The notes under the pieces are model-generated. The model did not search any database. It saw only the letters and a list, made by a program, of their open reading frames with translations, and was not told the DNA's origin. Below are positions 1 through 6,040 of a stretch of DNA of 7,768 nucleotides, one piece after another; position 1 is the first letter of the stretch; every line of letters starts with the position of its first letter. Origin of the DNA: Victivallales bacterium (lineage in GTDB: Bacteria > Verrucomicrobiota > Lentisphaeria > Oligosphaerales > Lenti-02); contig JABGQJ010000250.1 in assembly GCA_018648945.1 (NCBI GenBank), positions 2,171-9,938 on the forward strand. Reading direction: 5' to 3'. The position numbers and the translations under genes were made by a program.

Positions 1-196
1 GGAAGCAGCACTCCGCCGATTTCAGTAGTCTCAGTGGGGCCCGGCAGTAGAGTCCGGCCAACGGGAGGACCAGGACGGCCACAAAACAGATGGTCCAGGC
101 TACACCGACAGCCGACAGCAGGGATAGCCGCGCCCGCGGCTTTGCCGCCCTTCCGACGGGTGCCGGCGGTTCATGGTTGGTCGGTGGTGTAGCCAT
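1..196 (-). CDS. Second ABC permease, N-terminal part only (ModB/WtpB-like), runs off the window
   Basis: Incomplete: only the first 65 codons lie in the window. The ATG complements 194-196. The product begins MATPPTNHEPP, has a basic stretch (KPRARL) and then a hydrophobic segment at about residues 26-49 (SAVGVAWTICFVAVLVLPLAGLY), followed by CRAPLRLL. A short cytoplasmic tail, one membrane segment ending in LPL, and an RAPL-type motif are what molybdate/tungstate permeases show at their N-terminus. The start overlaps the end of the upstream substrate-binding gene by 26 bases in another frame, and a purine-rich GGGAGAGAGG lies upstream, so translation is probably coupled. As the immediate downstream partner of a ModA-like protein it most likely forms a second importer with it. 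Its ATPase, if separate, would lie further left or be shared with the one at 2144-3268. The family call is inference from a short fragment and context. Confidence 0.7.
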   Translation of the reverse strand, partial: MATPPTNHEPPAPVGRAAKPRARLSLLSAVGVAWTICFVAVLVLPLAGLYCRAPLRLLKSAECCF

Positions 197-983
197 GTCG
201 GGCAAAGACCTCTCTCCCTTCTGGACCGGAGATGAATGCGGCGAACCGCATGGCCAACTCCCGGTGTTTGGCGAACGGCAGGACGGCCACTGGTACTGAC
301 ACTGGCTGCGCGCCAGCGATGGTGATGCAGTCCATGGCTTCTGGCGACTGCTTCTGGAAGACGTCGTAGCCCACCGCTGCATCCACCTCGCCCATTCGTA
401 TGAGGTTGGCAATCTGCTGGCAATCCGAGGCAAAGGTCACGATCCGCGGGCGAACCGCCTCGTAGATGCCCAGTTTCTCCATGGCGGCCTTGGCAATGCT
501 GCCCAGACAGACGGATCGGGGGTCGCCGATGGCGACACGCATTCCCGGCTTGGAGAGCTCGGCCAATTCCCTGATCCCCTTGGGGTTGCCCTTGGGCACG
601 CAGATGACAGGGCGTAGCCAGCAGATCGTCTTTCTGGTGCTGGGGTCCACCAGTTCGTCGGCCTCGGCCTTGTCCATGTAGTCGTTCGATCCCGGGATAT
701 AGAGGTCTCCAAAGTGCTCCATGCGGATCTGGTTCAGCATGGTCCCGGAGCCGCCGAAACTGCAGTCCACTTGGATGCCGGTCCGGCGGGTGAACATCTC
801 CGCCACCTCGCTGGTGGCTGGTTGGCTCGCGGCTCCGGCGAATACCACGAGTCGTCCGGTGGGGGCGCTGGCGGGGGCTTGCCCACTGTCGGTCAAGTGG
901 AGCAAGCCGCCAAGCGCCACCGCGCCAAGGAGAGCGGCCCCGCACCACAGAGCTCTGTGCCTGCCATGAGTCGTCTTCTTCAT
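171..983 (-). CDS. ModA-like molybdate/tungstate-type substrate-binding protein (copy 3)
   Basis: Periplasmic oxyanion-binding protein of an ABC importer; 270 residues, about the usual ModA length. A charged N-terminus (MKKTTHGRHR) is followed by a hydrophobic stretch at residues 12-29, a signal peptide or anchor. The mature part starts near RLVVFAGAASQPA (44-56). Family hallmarks: FGGSGTMLNQI (76-86), the Ser/Thr anion-contact loop; GDLYIPGSNDYMDKA (92-106), the position of the ModA GADLFISA block; VAIGDPRSVCLGSIAKAAMEKLG (150-172), matching ModA LAVGDPEHVPAGIYAKEALQKLG; and a C-terminal GPEGREVFARHGYT. It is clearly paralogous to the protein at 4857-5678 (shared GDLY-PG, KGNPKGIR-LA-L). The ATG is preceded by GAGGG about 11 bases upstream, and a 75-base gap separates it from the E1-like gene. 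It overlaps the following permease by 26 bases. Molybdate, tungstate or another oxyanion cannot be distinguished from sequence alone. Confidence 0.87.
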   Translation of the reverse strand: MKKTTHGRHRALWCGAALLGAVALGGLLHLTDSGQAPASAPTGRLVVFAGAASQPATSEVAEMFTRRTGIQVDCSFGGSGTMLNQIRMEHFGDLYIPGSNDYMDKAEADELVDPSTRKTICWLRPVICVPKGNPKGIRELAELSKPGMRVAIGDPRSVCLGSIAKAAMEKLGIYEAVRPRIVTFASDCQQIANLIRMGEVDAAVGYDVFQKQSPEAMDCITIAGAQPVSVPVAVLPFAKHRELAMRFAAFISGPEGREVFARHGYTTDQP

Positions 984-1058
984 TGCTGTCGGACCCTCGG
1001 TTCAGTGGCTTCCGGGCACCCCTTCAGGCAGCGCCTGGAGCGCACACTGCGGTCAGCC

Positions 1059-1811
1059 TTACACGCCCTTGCACACTGGGCAGTTGGGGTTGCGCTTGAT
1101 CTTCATCTTGCGGAAACTCAGGTTCAACAGGTCGAACACCAGCAGTTCGCCGACCAGCAACTTGCCGAACCCGGCGATGGCCTTGACCACCTCCAGGGCG
1201 GCAATGCAGGCCACTGTGCCAGAGGTCGCCCCGAAGACGGGGAATTCCCGGCGCCAAGCCGGGGGATCTTCGGGGTACAGGCAGGAGAGGCAGGGGCCCT
1301 CGCCAGGCACGACGGTCATGACCGTCGCAAAGGTGTCGTACATGGCTGCGTCGACCATGATCTTGCCCTGGCGCACAGCTTCGCGGTTCATCAGGAAGCG
1401 CTCCACGAAGAGTGGGGCGGCGCTCGCGACCACATCGACGCTGGCCACCAATCGCTCGGCATTTTCCTCGTCTATATTCGCGGCTTCCGGTTCGACCTTG
1501 ACGTTCGGGTTCAGGTCAGCCAGGCGCCGAATCGCCGACTCCACGCGAGGCTTGCCGAGCCAGTCGGTGGTCATCAGCAACTGCCGGTTCAGGTCGCTCG
1601 GCTTCACATTGCCGCCATGGGCAATGGCTAGGCGGCCCACGCCAGCGGCGGCCAGTTCGTAGGCCACCACACTGCCGAGTCCCCCACAACGGGAGACCAG
1701 CGCGGCCGAGCCCTTCAGCTTCTCCTGCCCTTCCTCGCCGAAGTCCGGAGTCCAGATCTGCCACTCGTACCGGGCTTTCTCTTCTGCTGTCAACGCTATG
1801 CTTTTCGTCAT
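1059..1811 (-). CDS. ThiF/MoeB/HesA-family E1-like protein with altered ATP-site residues
   Basis: E1-like enzymes adenylate the C-terminal glycine of MoaD/ThiS sulfur carriers. This 250-residue protein spans the whole MoeB core without a rhodanese domain. It begins like the family (FGEEGQEKLKGSAALV, 24-39), keeps GGLGS (43-47), SDLNRQ (72-77), GKPRVESA (86-93) and LNPNV (100-104), and has both zinc CxxC pairs (C174/C177 and C244/C247, the latter in NPNCPVC). Odd points by alignment from memory to E. coli MoeB: the first glycine of GxGGxG is R41; the LDFD stretch is AHGG (64-67); the segment carrying catalytic Asp130 (DCTDN) reads SAAPL, putting proline at 133. Adenylation may therefore be weak, altered or lost. 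The start is fixed by AAGGTGAGG, 5 bases before the ATG. It follows the MoaD-like gene by 57 bases. MoaD is the expected partner; similar pairs accompany tungsten aldehyde oxidoreductases. Confidence 0.88.
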   Translation of the reverse strand: MTKSIALTAEEKARYEWQIWTPDFGEEGQEKLKGSAALVSRCGGLGSVVAYELAAAGVGRLAIAHGGNVKPSDLNRQLLMTTDWLGKPRVESAIRRLADLNPNVKVEPEAANIDEENAERLVASVDVVASAAPLFVERFLMNREAVRQGKIMVDAAMYDTFATVMTVVPGEGPCLSCLYPEDPPAWRREFPVFGATSGTVACIAALEVVKAIAGFGKLLVGELLVFDLLNLSFRKMKIKRNPNCPVCKGV

Positions 1812-1816
1812 GATCG

Positions 1817-1825
1817 CCTCACCTT
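1817..1825 (-). promoter_or_regulatory. Strong ribosome binding site of the E1-like gene
   Basis: AAGGTGAGG on the minus strand, with its GAGG five bases before the ATG at 1811. It is the clearest Shine-Dalgarno sequence in the operon and suggests this gene is translated independently rather than only by coupling to the MoaD-like gene 57 bases upstream. Confidence 0.6.
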
Positions 1826-1868
1826 TCTGCCCATCCGGGCCACATTCCAGCGGTTCCCGTACCGTCCA

Positions 1869-2147
1869 TCAACCCCCGGCGAGGGGAGACATGAGAGTGA
1901 TTGTGACACCATCGCGCAGCGGGCATGCTTCATCCCACTCCACCTGGTCGTCACCTACAAACAGCAGTGCACTGCCGCGCAACGCTCCGGTCTCTTCGAG
2001 CAACAGTTCGGCCAGTCTACCCCCATGGGCCTTGGCTATCGTCCGGACCAGATCTTGGACGGTGGTCCCGTCAGTCACTTGGATGCTCTCGTTCGAGCAG
2101 CCCGCCGCGTCCTTGAGCTGCGCCACATAATCCACTTTGATCTTCAT
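1869..2147 (-). CDS. MoaD/ThiS-like ubiquitin-fold sulfur-carrier protein
   Basis: Small (92 residues) beta-grasp protein ending in Leu-Ala-Gly-Gly, the free C-terminal di-glycine that MoaD and ThiS need for adenylation and thiocarboxylation. MoaD-like blocks: an N-terminal strand IKVDYVAQLKDAAG (3-16), VTDGTTVQDLVRTI (24-37) and the end LRDGVTITLMSPLAGG (77-92), corresponding to MoaD 'l-dGDeVaf-pPvaGG'. In the canonical pathway the thiocarboxylate donates sulfur to form the molybdopterin dithiolene. Here it may serve a dedicated tungsten or molybdenum cofactor branch, because it sits between transporter genes and an E1-like gene. The start overlaps the ATPase stop as ATGA, with GGAG about 10 bases upstream, so it is translationally coupled to the ATPase. 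I see no MoaE. It could be an AOR-type accessory carrier rather than housekeeping MoaD. Confidence 0.88.
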   Translation of the reverse strand: MKIKVDYVAQLKDAAGCSNESIQVTDGTTVQDLVRTIAKAHGGRLAELLLEETGALRGSALLFVGDDQVEWDEACPLRDGVTITLMSPLAGG

Positions 2148-3268
2148 TCGTCTTGATCTCCACTTGGATGAGTTTCCGGAACCCCATGCTCATGCCACCC
2201 ATCCTCGCCATCGGCTGTGAATACATTCACCGCCTCGGGAGGAAAGTGGACCCGTACCGAATGCCCTGGCTCGAACTGATGCCGCCGGTTCGATGCCCGG
2301 CTGACGAACGCAGTGAGCGGCAATGCCCCACATGTGCGCAGCATATAGCCGTCGCCACACACCTCGACCTGGCTCACTGTCGTCTCAAATACATTCTCGT
2401 TGCCACCGGTGGCGGTCGCCGCCGGCTCCACATCCACATCGTCGGGGCGCACGGTGGCAAAGACCCGCCCCGCCGCCGTCGCATCGGTTGCCAGAGTCAG
2501 CGATCCCATGCGGACACGCGTGCCCGCCGCTGCCGACTCGGCGACGCCGCCGAAGACATTCTCGGTGCGCACGAACTCGGCCGCGAACAGCCCGTTCGGG
2601 TGCCGCATGATCTCTTCCGGCGTTCCCACCTGCACGATGCGTCCGGCATGGAGCAGGGCCACGCGGTCGGCGAGGCGCAGGGTCTCGTCGAAGTTGTGGC
2701 AGATGTGGAGCGTGGTGATTCCCATGGTGTCGTGGATCCGCCGCAGTTCGTCGCCGATCCGCTCGCGCGTCGCCACGTCCAAGGCGGACATCGGTTCGTC
2801 CAGCAGCATGATTTCGGGATCGATCGCCAGGGCTCGGCCCAAGGCGACGCGTTGCTTCTCGCCACCGCTCAGTTTGGCTGGGAGGCGCTCCAGCAGATGC
2901 TCGATGCCCAGCAACGCGGCAAGGCGCTCGATCTTGGCCGGGATCTCCCGGCTGCGCTTCTGGACCATCAGCCCGAACCCGAGGTTCTCCCGGACGGTCA
3001 TATGGGGGAACAGCGCGTAGTCCTGTGGCAGATAGCCGACCCTGCGTTGCTCCGGGGGCAGGCCCAGCACGTCCCGGTTGCCCAACCGGATGCTGCCCCG
3101 GTCTGGATCGGTCAGCCCCGCGATGCACTCCAACAGGACCGTCTTGCCCGCGCCAGTGGGGCCCAGGACGACGAAGTACTCCTGTTCTGCAATATCCAGC
3201 GTGATGTCGCGGAGCTGGAATTCGCCGATCGTGACATCCAGCTGCTCTATGTGTACCATGCCTGGCAT
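2144..3268 (-). CDS. ABC transporter ATPase of ModC/WtpC type with C-terminal regulatory (TOBE-like) region
   Basis: Cytoplasmic ATPase powering import through the permease encoded just upstream. 374 residues, the length expected for an ATPase domain plus a molybdate-binding tail. All motifs are intact: Walker A GPTGAGKT (36-43), Q-loop Q82 in LPQDYALFPHM, signature LSGGEKQRVALGRAL (133-147), Walker B IMLLDEP (153-159, catalytic E158), D-loop SALD, and H-loop H191 in HICHNFDE. After about residue 235 (ENVFGGVAE) comes a beta-rich region resembling TOBE domains. The fit to molybdate/tungstate ATPases (ModC, WtpC) rests on these features and context; sulfate or iron ATPases are related alternatives. 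The ATG complements 3266-3268; a second in-frame ATG three codons later is also possible, since no strong ribosome site picks between them. The permease ends 28 bases upstream and MoaD starts inside the stop codon. Confidence 0.9.
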   Translation of the reverse strand: MPGMVHIEQLDVTIGEFQLRDITLDIAEQEYFVVLGPTGAGKTVLLECIAGLTDPDRGSIRLGNRDVLGLPPEQRRVGYLPQDYALFPHMTVRENLGFGLMVQKRSREIPAKIERLAALLGIEHLLERLPAKLSGGEKQRVALGRALAIDPEIMLLDEPMSALDVATRERIGDELRRIHDTMGITTLHICHNFDETLRLADRVALLHAGRIVQVGTPEEIMRHPNGLFAAEFVRTENVFGGVAESAAAGTRVRMGSLTLATDATAAGRVFATVRPDDVDVEPAATATGGNENVFETTVSQVEVCGDGYMLRTCGALPLTAFVSRASNRRHQFEPGHSVRVHFPPEAVNVFTADGEDGWHEHGVPETHPSGDQDE

Positions 3269-3296
3269 CGTGCTTCTTGCCGGGAAGTCTGCCGTC

Positions 3297-4130
3297 TTAC
3301 AGACTCAGCCGCGAACCTCCCAGAAGTTTGAATACCAATAAGGCGGTGGCCGCCATCACGATCAGGATGACACTGGTCACCACGCCGCCGGCAATGTCTG
3401 CCGCCGAGTTGAACAGATACACGCGGATCGGCAGGACGGCGGTTTTCTCCGAAGCCCCGCAGAAAATCAGAATCGGCCCGAATTCGCTGACTGCCCGAGC
3501 CCAGGTCATGATGGCCCCAGCCAGGATGCCATGCCGAGCTAGGGGGAGGCTGACGTGGAAGAACGCCTGGAACCGCGTGCAGCCGAGCGTGCGTGCCACT
3601 TCCTCGTAGCGAGGCGAGATGTCATCAAACGCTGCCTTGATGGCGCGCACCGCAAACGGGGCCGCAATGAACAGCTGTGCGACCACGATCCCTCGGGGGG
3701 TATAGTGCAGCTGGATACCCATGGCATCGAACAGGGGGCCGAGCCAATAGCGGGTGACGGTCAGCAGGGCCACCCCGGCCACCAGGGGGGGCAGGACGAT
3801 GGGCAGGTCCAGAATGGTATCCACAATCATCGGGAATGGGTACTTGAACCGCGACAGGGCGTACGCCGCTGGCACCGCGATGACCAAAGCCAGGAACGTG
3901 GTTGCGATGGAGGTGATGAAGCTCAGGCGCAGCGATGCCCAGATCTCCCTCACGAACTGGTGCCCCTTGGGGGTGGAGAATGCCCAGTGCACGCGCTCCG
4001 GCCAGTCCACATAGGCAGCCATGCCGATCAGGATTGCCGTGATGACCAGCACGGCCATCCCCAAGGTCCCGCCGAAGGCCATCCGGAAGAGGCGGTCCGA
4101 TCCCGCTGTTTGCCGCTTCCCAGTGGTCAC
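3297..4130 (-). CDS. ABC transporter permease of ModB/WtpB type (molybdate/tungstate)
   Basis: Inner-membrane channel subunit, 277 residues from the chosen start. Hydrophobic segments lie at about 20-40 (TLGMAVLVITAILIGMAAY), 68-92, 105-127, 147-165, 203-222 and 246-270, compatible with six helices. The ATPase-docking EAA loop is clear: EEVARTLGCTRFQAFFHVSLPLA (176-198), followed by GILAGAIMTWARAVSEFGPIL, a stretch typical of ModB/WtpB permeases. The start is a GTG that overlaps the previous stop as GTGA, with GGAGG at 4141-4145 ten bases upstream. The 37 codons in frame before it are Pro/Arg/Gly-rich, do not look like protein, and overlap the upstream gene. A later ATG (residue 17) is a weaker alternative. 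It should pair with the ATPase at 2144-3268 and one or both binding proteins upstream. Confidence 0.9.
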   Translation of the reverse strand: MTTGKRQTAGSDRLFRMAFGGTLGMAVLVITAILIGMAAYVDWPERVHWAFSTPKGHQFVREIWASLRLSFITSIATTFLALVIAVPAAYALSRFKYPFPMIVDTILDLPIVLPPLVAGVALLTVTRYWLGPLFDAMGIQLHYTPRGIVVAQLFIAAPFAVRAIKAAFDDISPRYEEVARTLGCTRFQAFFHVSLPLARHGILAGAIMTWARAVSEFGPILIFCGASEKTAVLPIRVYLFNSAADIAGGVVTSVILIVMAATALLVFKLLGGSRLSL

Positions 4131-4879
4131 TTGGCCGAGCCCTCCGCCTTGCCGGTGTCTTCGCCCAACGCCTGGGTCGCGACTGGGCTCTGCCAGAGGT
4201 CCAGCATGGCCTTCGTGTCGGCTGCCGGAAGGCGCGAACATAAGAGGGCGATGATGCGCAACGGGCGGGAGTCTGCTTGGCGGGGGAGGGGAAGCGTGGG
4301 CAGATCAGGAGCGGGCGGGGGGCTGGACCAGACAAAGGCGGCGTCCAGCGACCCCAGTTTCACCAGGCGGACCAATTGGTCCGACCTGGCACTGCGGTGG
4401 ACGATATTGGCCGAGACGGCGGCGCGCAGAGCTTGCGGGACGGCTTGATCCGCAGCATCGGCCAGCGGGCTTCCCGGTTTGCCGCTGCCCAGACGCGTGC
4501 CGGACAGGCCTAGGTCTGCCACCTCCATGGCTTCTGCCGACACCAGGCACACACCCAAGCCGTGGGTGACTGGCGGCATGCGTACCAGGTCGCGTTTCGC
4601 CAACTTCCCCTCCAGGCCACGACCTATGCAGACCACGAAATCGCCGGCGCGCGTACCCTCCACGGCCGCGAGAACGTCCCCCGGGCGCATGGGAGCCAGC
4701 GTGATCTGCCGCTGCTCGCCGCCTTCCTCGGCCAGGCGCTTCAACATCCGCGCATACGGGACGGCATCCGGTGTGCAATACACCAGAATGGAGTCCGTCT
4801 CCGCCTCGGCCTGCCGACTGCACGAAGCGGCCAGCAGGCAGAGCAGTCCGGCCAAGCTAATCGAGAGTGTTCTCGCCAT
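4127..4879 (-). CDS. Divergent ModA-like binding protein, predicted lipoprotein (copy 2)
   Basis: A 250-residue member of the same periplasmic-binding fold, strongly diverged. The N-terminus MARTLSISLAGLLCLLAASC has a hydrophobic core ending in a lipobox-like AASC (Cys20), so it is probably lipid-anchored. ILVYCTPDAV (31-40) matches LFVYCGAGI of copy 1. The second lobe has RLGSGKPGSPLADAADQAV (129-147) where the paralogues have the VxIGxPxSV block, and VRLVKLGSLDAAFVW (170-184) matching IANLIRMGEVDAAVGY of copy 3. The first lobe has lost the GSG anion loop (APMRPGDVL, 62-70) and GDLYIPG has become GDFVVCIG (79-86). It may bind a different ligand, or no anion. The ATG overlaps the end of copy 1 by 23 bases without an obvious ribosome site, so coupling is likely. 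Its stop overlaps the permease start (GTGA). Function beyond 'binding-protein paralogue' is unknown. Confidence 0.78.
   Translation of the reverse strand: MARTLSISLAGLLCLLAASCSRQAEAETDSILVYCTPDAVPYARMLKRLAEEGGEQRQITLAPMRPGDVLAAVEGTRAGDFVVCIGRGLEGKLAKRDLVRMPPVTHGLGVCLVSAEAMEVADLGLSGTRLGSGKPGSPLADAADQAVPQALRAAVSANIVHRSARSDQLVRLVKLGSLDAAFVWSSPPPAPDLPTLPLPRQADSRPLRIIALLCSRLPAADTKAMLDLWQSPVATQALGEDTGKAEGSAK
4141..4145 (-). promoter_or_regulatory. Ribosome binding site deciding the permease GTG start
   Basis: GGAGG on the minus strand lies ten bases before the GTG at 4130, inside the 3' end of the upstream lipoprotein gene. Together with the GTGA stop/start overlap it supports the GTG over the longer reading frame beginning at 4241. 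Confidence 0.6.
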
Positions 4880-5678
4880 AGTAGGGTAGGGCATAGGGGG
4901 TGAGGGTTGTGTGGTAGCCATGGGCGGCGAAGTGTTTCCTGCCCGCTGCCGAGAGCGCGAACTCCGTGAAGCGCGCGGCCTCGGCCTGCCGTTTGCTCCA
5001 TGAGAGAGTGGCCAGGGGGATCGCCACGTCGACATTCTGTCCGCGGGGGATGGTCAGGATGTCCACCTTGTCGCGCACTGGGTACGCCATGGCGTCCCAG
5101 TTGATTACCGCGTCCAGTGCGTTGAGGACCACGGCGTTGCTCAGTTCCATGGCCGTTGCCGTGCAGGTCCCTCGGGCCTCGATGTTCCCATAGACCTTTT
5201 CCCAGACGCCAGCCTTCTGCAGGATCTTCTTGGCCACCAGGCCGCAGGCGACGCTGTCCGGATTGCCGATGCCGACCTTTATGTCGCTTCGGGCCAGGTC
5301 TGCCAACGTGCGAATCCCCTTCGGATTCCCCTTCTGCACGATCACCACCGCCACGAAATAGCCTACCGTGGCATCATCCGTGATGTAGCCTTTCCTCTTG
5401 CCTTGGTCTACGTACTCTTGCTCGCCCGGCATGTATAGATCGCCCGTCTTGGCGAAGGCGAGCATGGACAACAGGCATCCGGACCCAGCATACGCGGTCT
5501 GCACCCGAACCCCCGTCTGCTTGGTGAAGTCCTCGCACAGGCTTTTCATGGCCGGGCGGATGCCGGCGCCGCAGTAGACGAACAGTCCCTCATCGGGGCT
5601 ATCCACGCGGAAGGCGAGCACAATACACGCCAGGCCGATGATCAGGGCAGTGAGTTTCAGCCAGCTTGATCGTTTCAT
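4857..5678 (-). CDS. ModA-like molybdate/tungstate-type substrate-binding protein (copy 1, first gene of the operon)
   Basis: Periplasmic ligand-capturing subunit, 273 residues from the ATG at 5678. MKRSSWLKLTALIIGLACIVLA is a signal peptide or N-terminal anchor; Cys18 follows GLA, a poor lipobox, so lipidation is uncertain. LFVYCGAGI (32-40), AYAGSGCLLSML (62-73), GDLYMPGEQEYVD (79-91), KGNPKGIRTLADL (117-129), KVGIGNPDSVACGLVAKK (134-151) and GRKHFAAHGYHTT (246-258) parallel copy 3 and ModA. The C-terminal extension after GYHTT (to ENTLD) partly reflects overlap with the next gene. A GTG four codons upstream (5690), preceded by CGGGAC, is an alternative start; I prefer the ATG because the signal sequence then begins MKR. 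As the promoter-proximal gene it probably supplies the main binding protein for the permease and ATPase downstream. The ligand could be tungstate, molybdate or another oxyanion. Confidence 0.87.
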   Translation of the reverse strand: MKRSSWLKLTALIIGLACIVLAFRVDSPDEGLFVYCGAGIRPAMKSLCEDFTKQTGVRVQTAYAGSGCLLSMLAFAKTGDLYMPGEQEYVDQGKRKGYITDDATVGYFVAVVIVQKGNPKGIRTLADLARSDIKVGIGNPDSVACGLVAKKILQKAGVWEKVYGNIEARGTCTATAMELSNAVVLNALDAVINWDAMAYPVRDKVDILTIPRGQNVDVAIPLATLSWSKRQAEAARFTEFALSAAGRKHFAAHGYHTTLTPYALPYYGENTLD

Positions 5679-5846
5679 GTCTGCGTGCACGTCCCGTTTT
5701 TGCGTTAGCTTCTATTGGTCTAAAGCATACCATACGGGTAGGACGGTTGCTTTGGTGGGTCTCGCCCGTGAAGGATGTATGAAATCAACAGGTAGGCAGA
5801 GTGTTGGGTAGGGGTTGGCGTTTAGGTGTGGAGCTGCTGGCATCGC

Positions 5847-5872
5847 ATTATATGTTTATATCATGTATAAAC
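5847..5872 (-). promoter_or_regulatory. Putative operator-promoter of the transport/cofactor operon (ModE-like palindrome)
   Basis: An AT-rich patch in an otherwise GC-rich region. Positions 5854-5872 form a palindrome with perfect 7-base arms, GTTTATA-N5-TATAAAC. On the minus strand it is followed by TATAAT at 5852-5847, a perfect -10 hexamer, and also contains an extended-10-like TGATATAAA at 5863-5855. I find no good -35 at the right spacing, so expression may need an activator, or the extended -10 may suffice. Transcription from here would give a leader of about 150-165 bases before the first binding-protein gene. The arms resemble in general form the GTTATAT/ATATAAC palindromes bound by the molybdate sensor ModE (comparison from memory). 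No ModE gene is in the window. Direction could also be toward the plus-strand gene. Confidence 0.45.
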
Positions 5873-6040
5873 AGTCGGCAATCCGCACGGCAGGGGAATG
5901 GTGATCTCGGCGGTCTTGGGCTTGAGGTCGTGAGGAGTGGGGAGGAAGGAGATAGGGGCGGTGCCGAGGGAGTTGTCCTCTGCATCCCGCGCGGTGAGGG
6001 ATCCCCAAAGCACTGTCCCTACCCATGCTGAGGGTCCATC

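Noticed and set aside
1025..1037. Small hairpin CAGGC-AGC-GCCTG between the E1-like gene and binding protein copy 3
   Set aside because: Only five pairs and no T-run on either strand; a terminator inside the gene string is not supported.
714..1631. 305-codon plus-strand open frame antisense to the E1-like gene and copy 3 binding protein
   Set aside because: It runs opposite two well-supported genes and across their intergenic gap; the His/Gln/Ala-rich product matches nothing recognisable.
2153..3331. 392-codon plus-strand open frame antisense to the ATPase gene
   Set aside because: It mirrors a gene with all ABC ATPase motifs; the composition is that of an antisense shadow in GC-rich DNA, with no known motifs and no ribosome site.
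4131..4241. Longer permease start at 4241
   Set aside because: The added 37 residues are Gly/Arg/Pro-rich without permease character and overlap the lipoprotein gene; the GTGA overlap with GGAGG upstream favours the GTG at 4130.
4880..5035. Longer start for the lipoprotein gene at 5035
   Set aside because: The extra 52 residues are Arg/Pro/Ser-rich and hide the lipoprotein signal, which begins cleanly at the ATG at 4879.
5691..5840. Possible Moco-type riboswitch in the leader of the minus-strand operon
   Set aside because: I looked for conserved helices in the predicted leader and saw no convincing structure; a covariance-model search would be needed to claim one.
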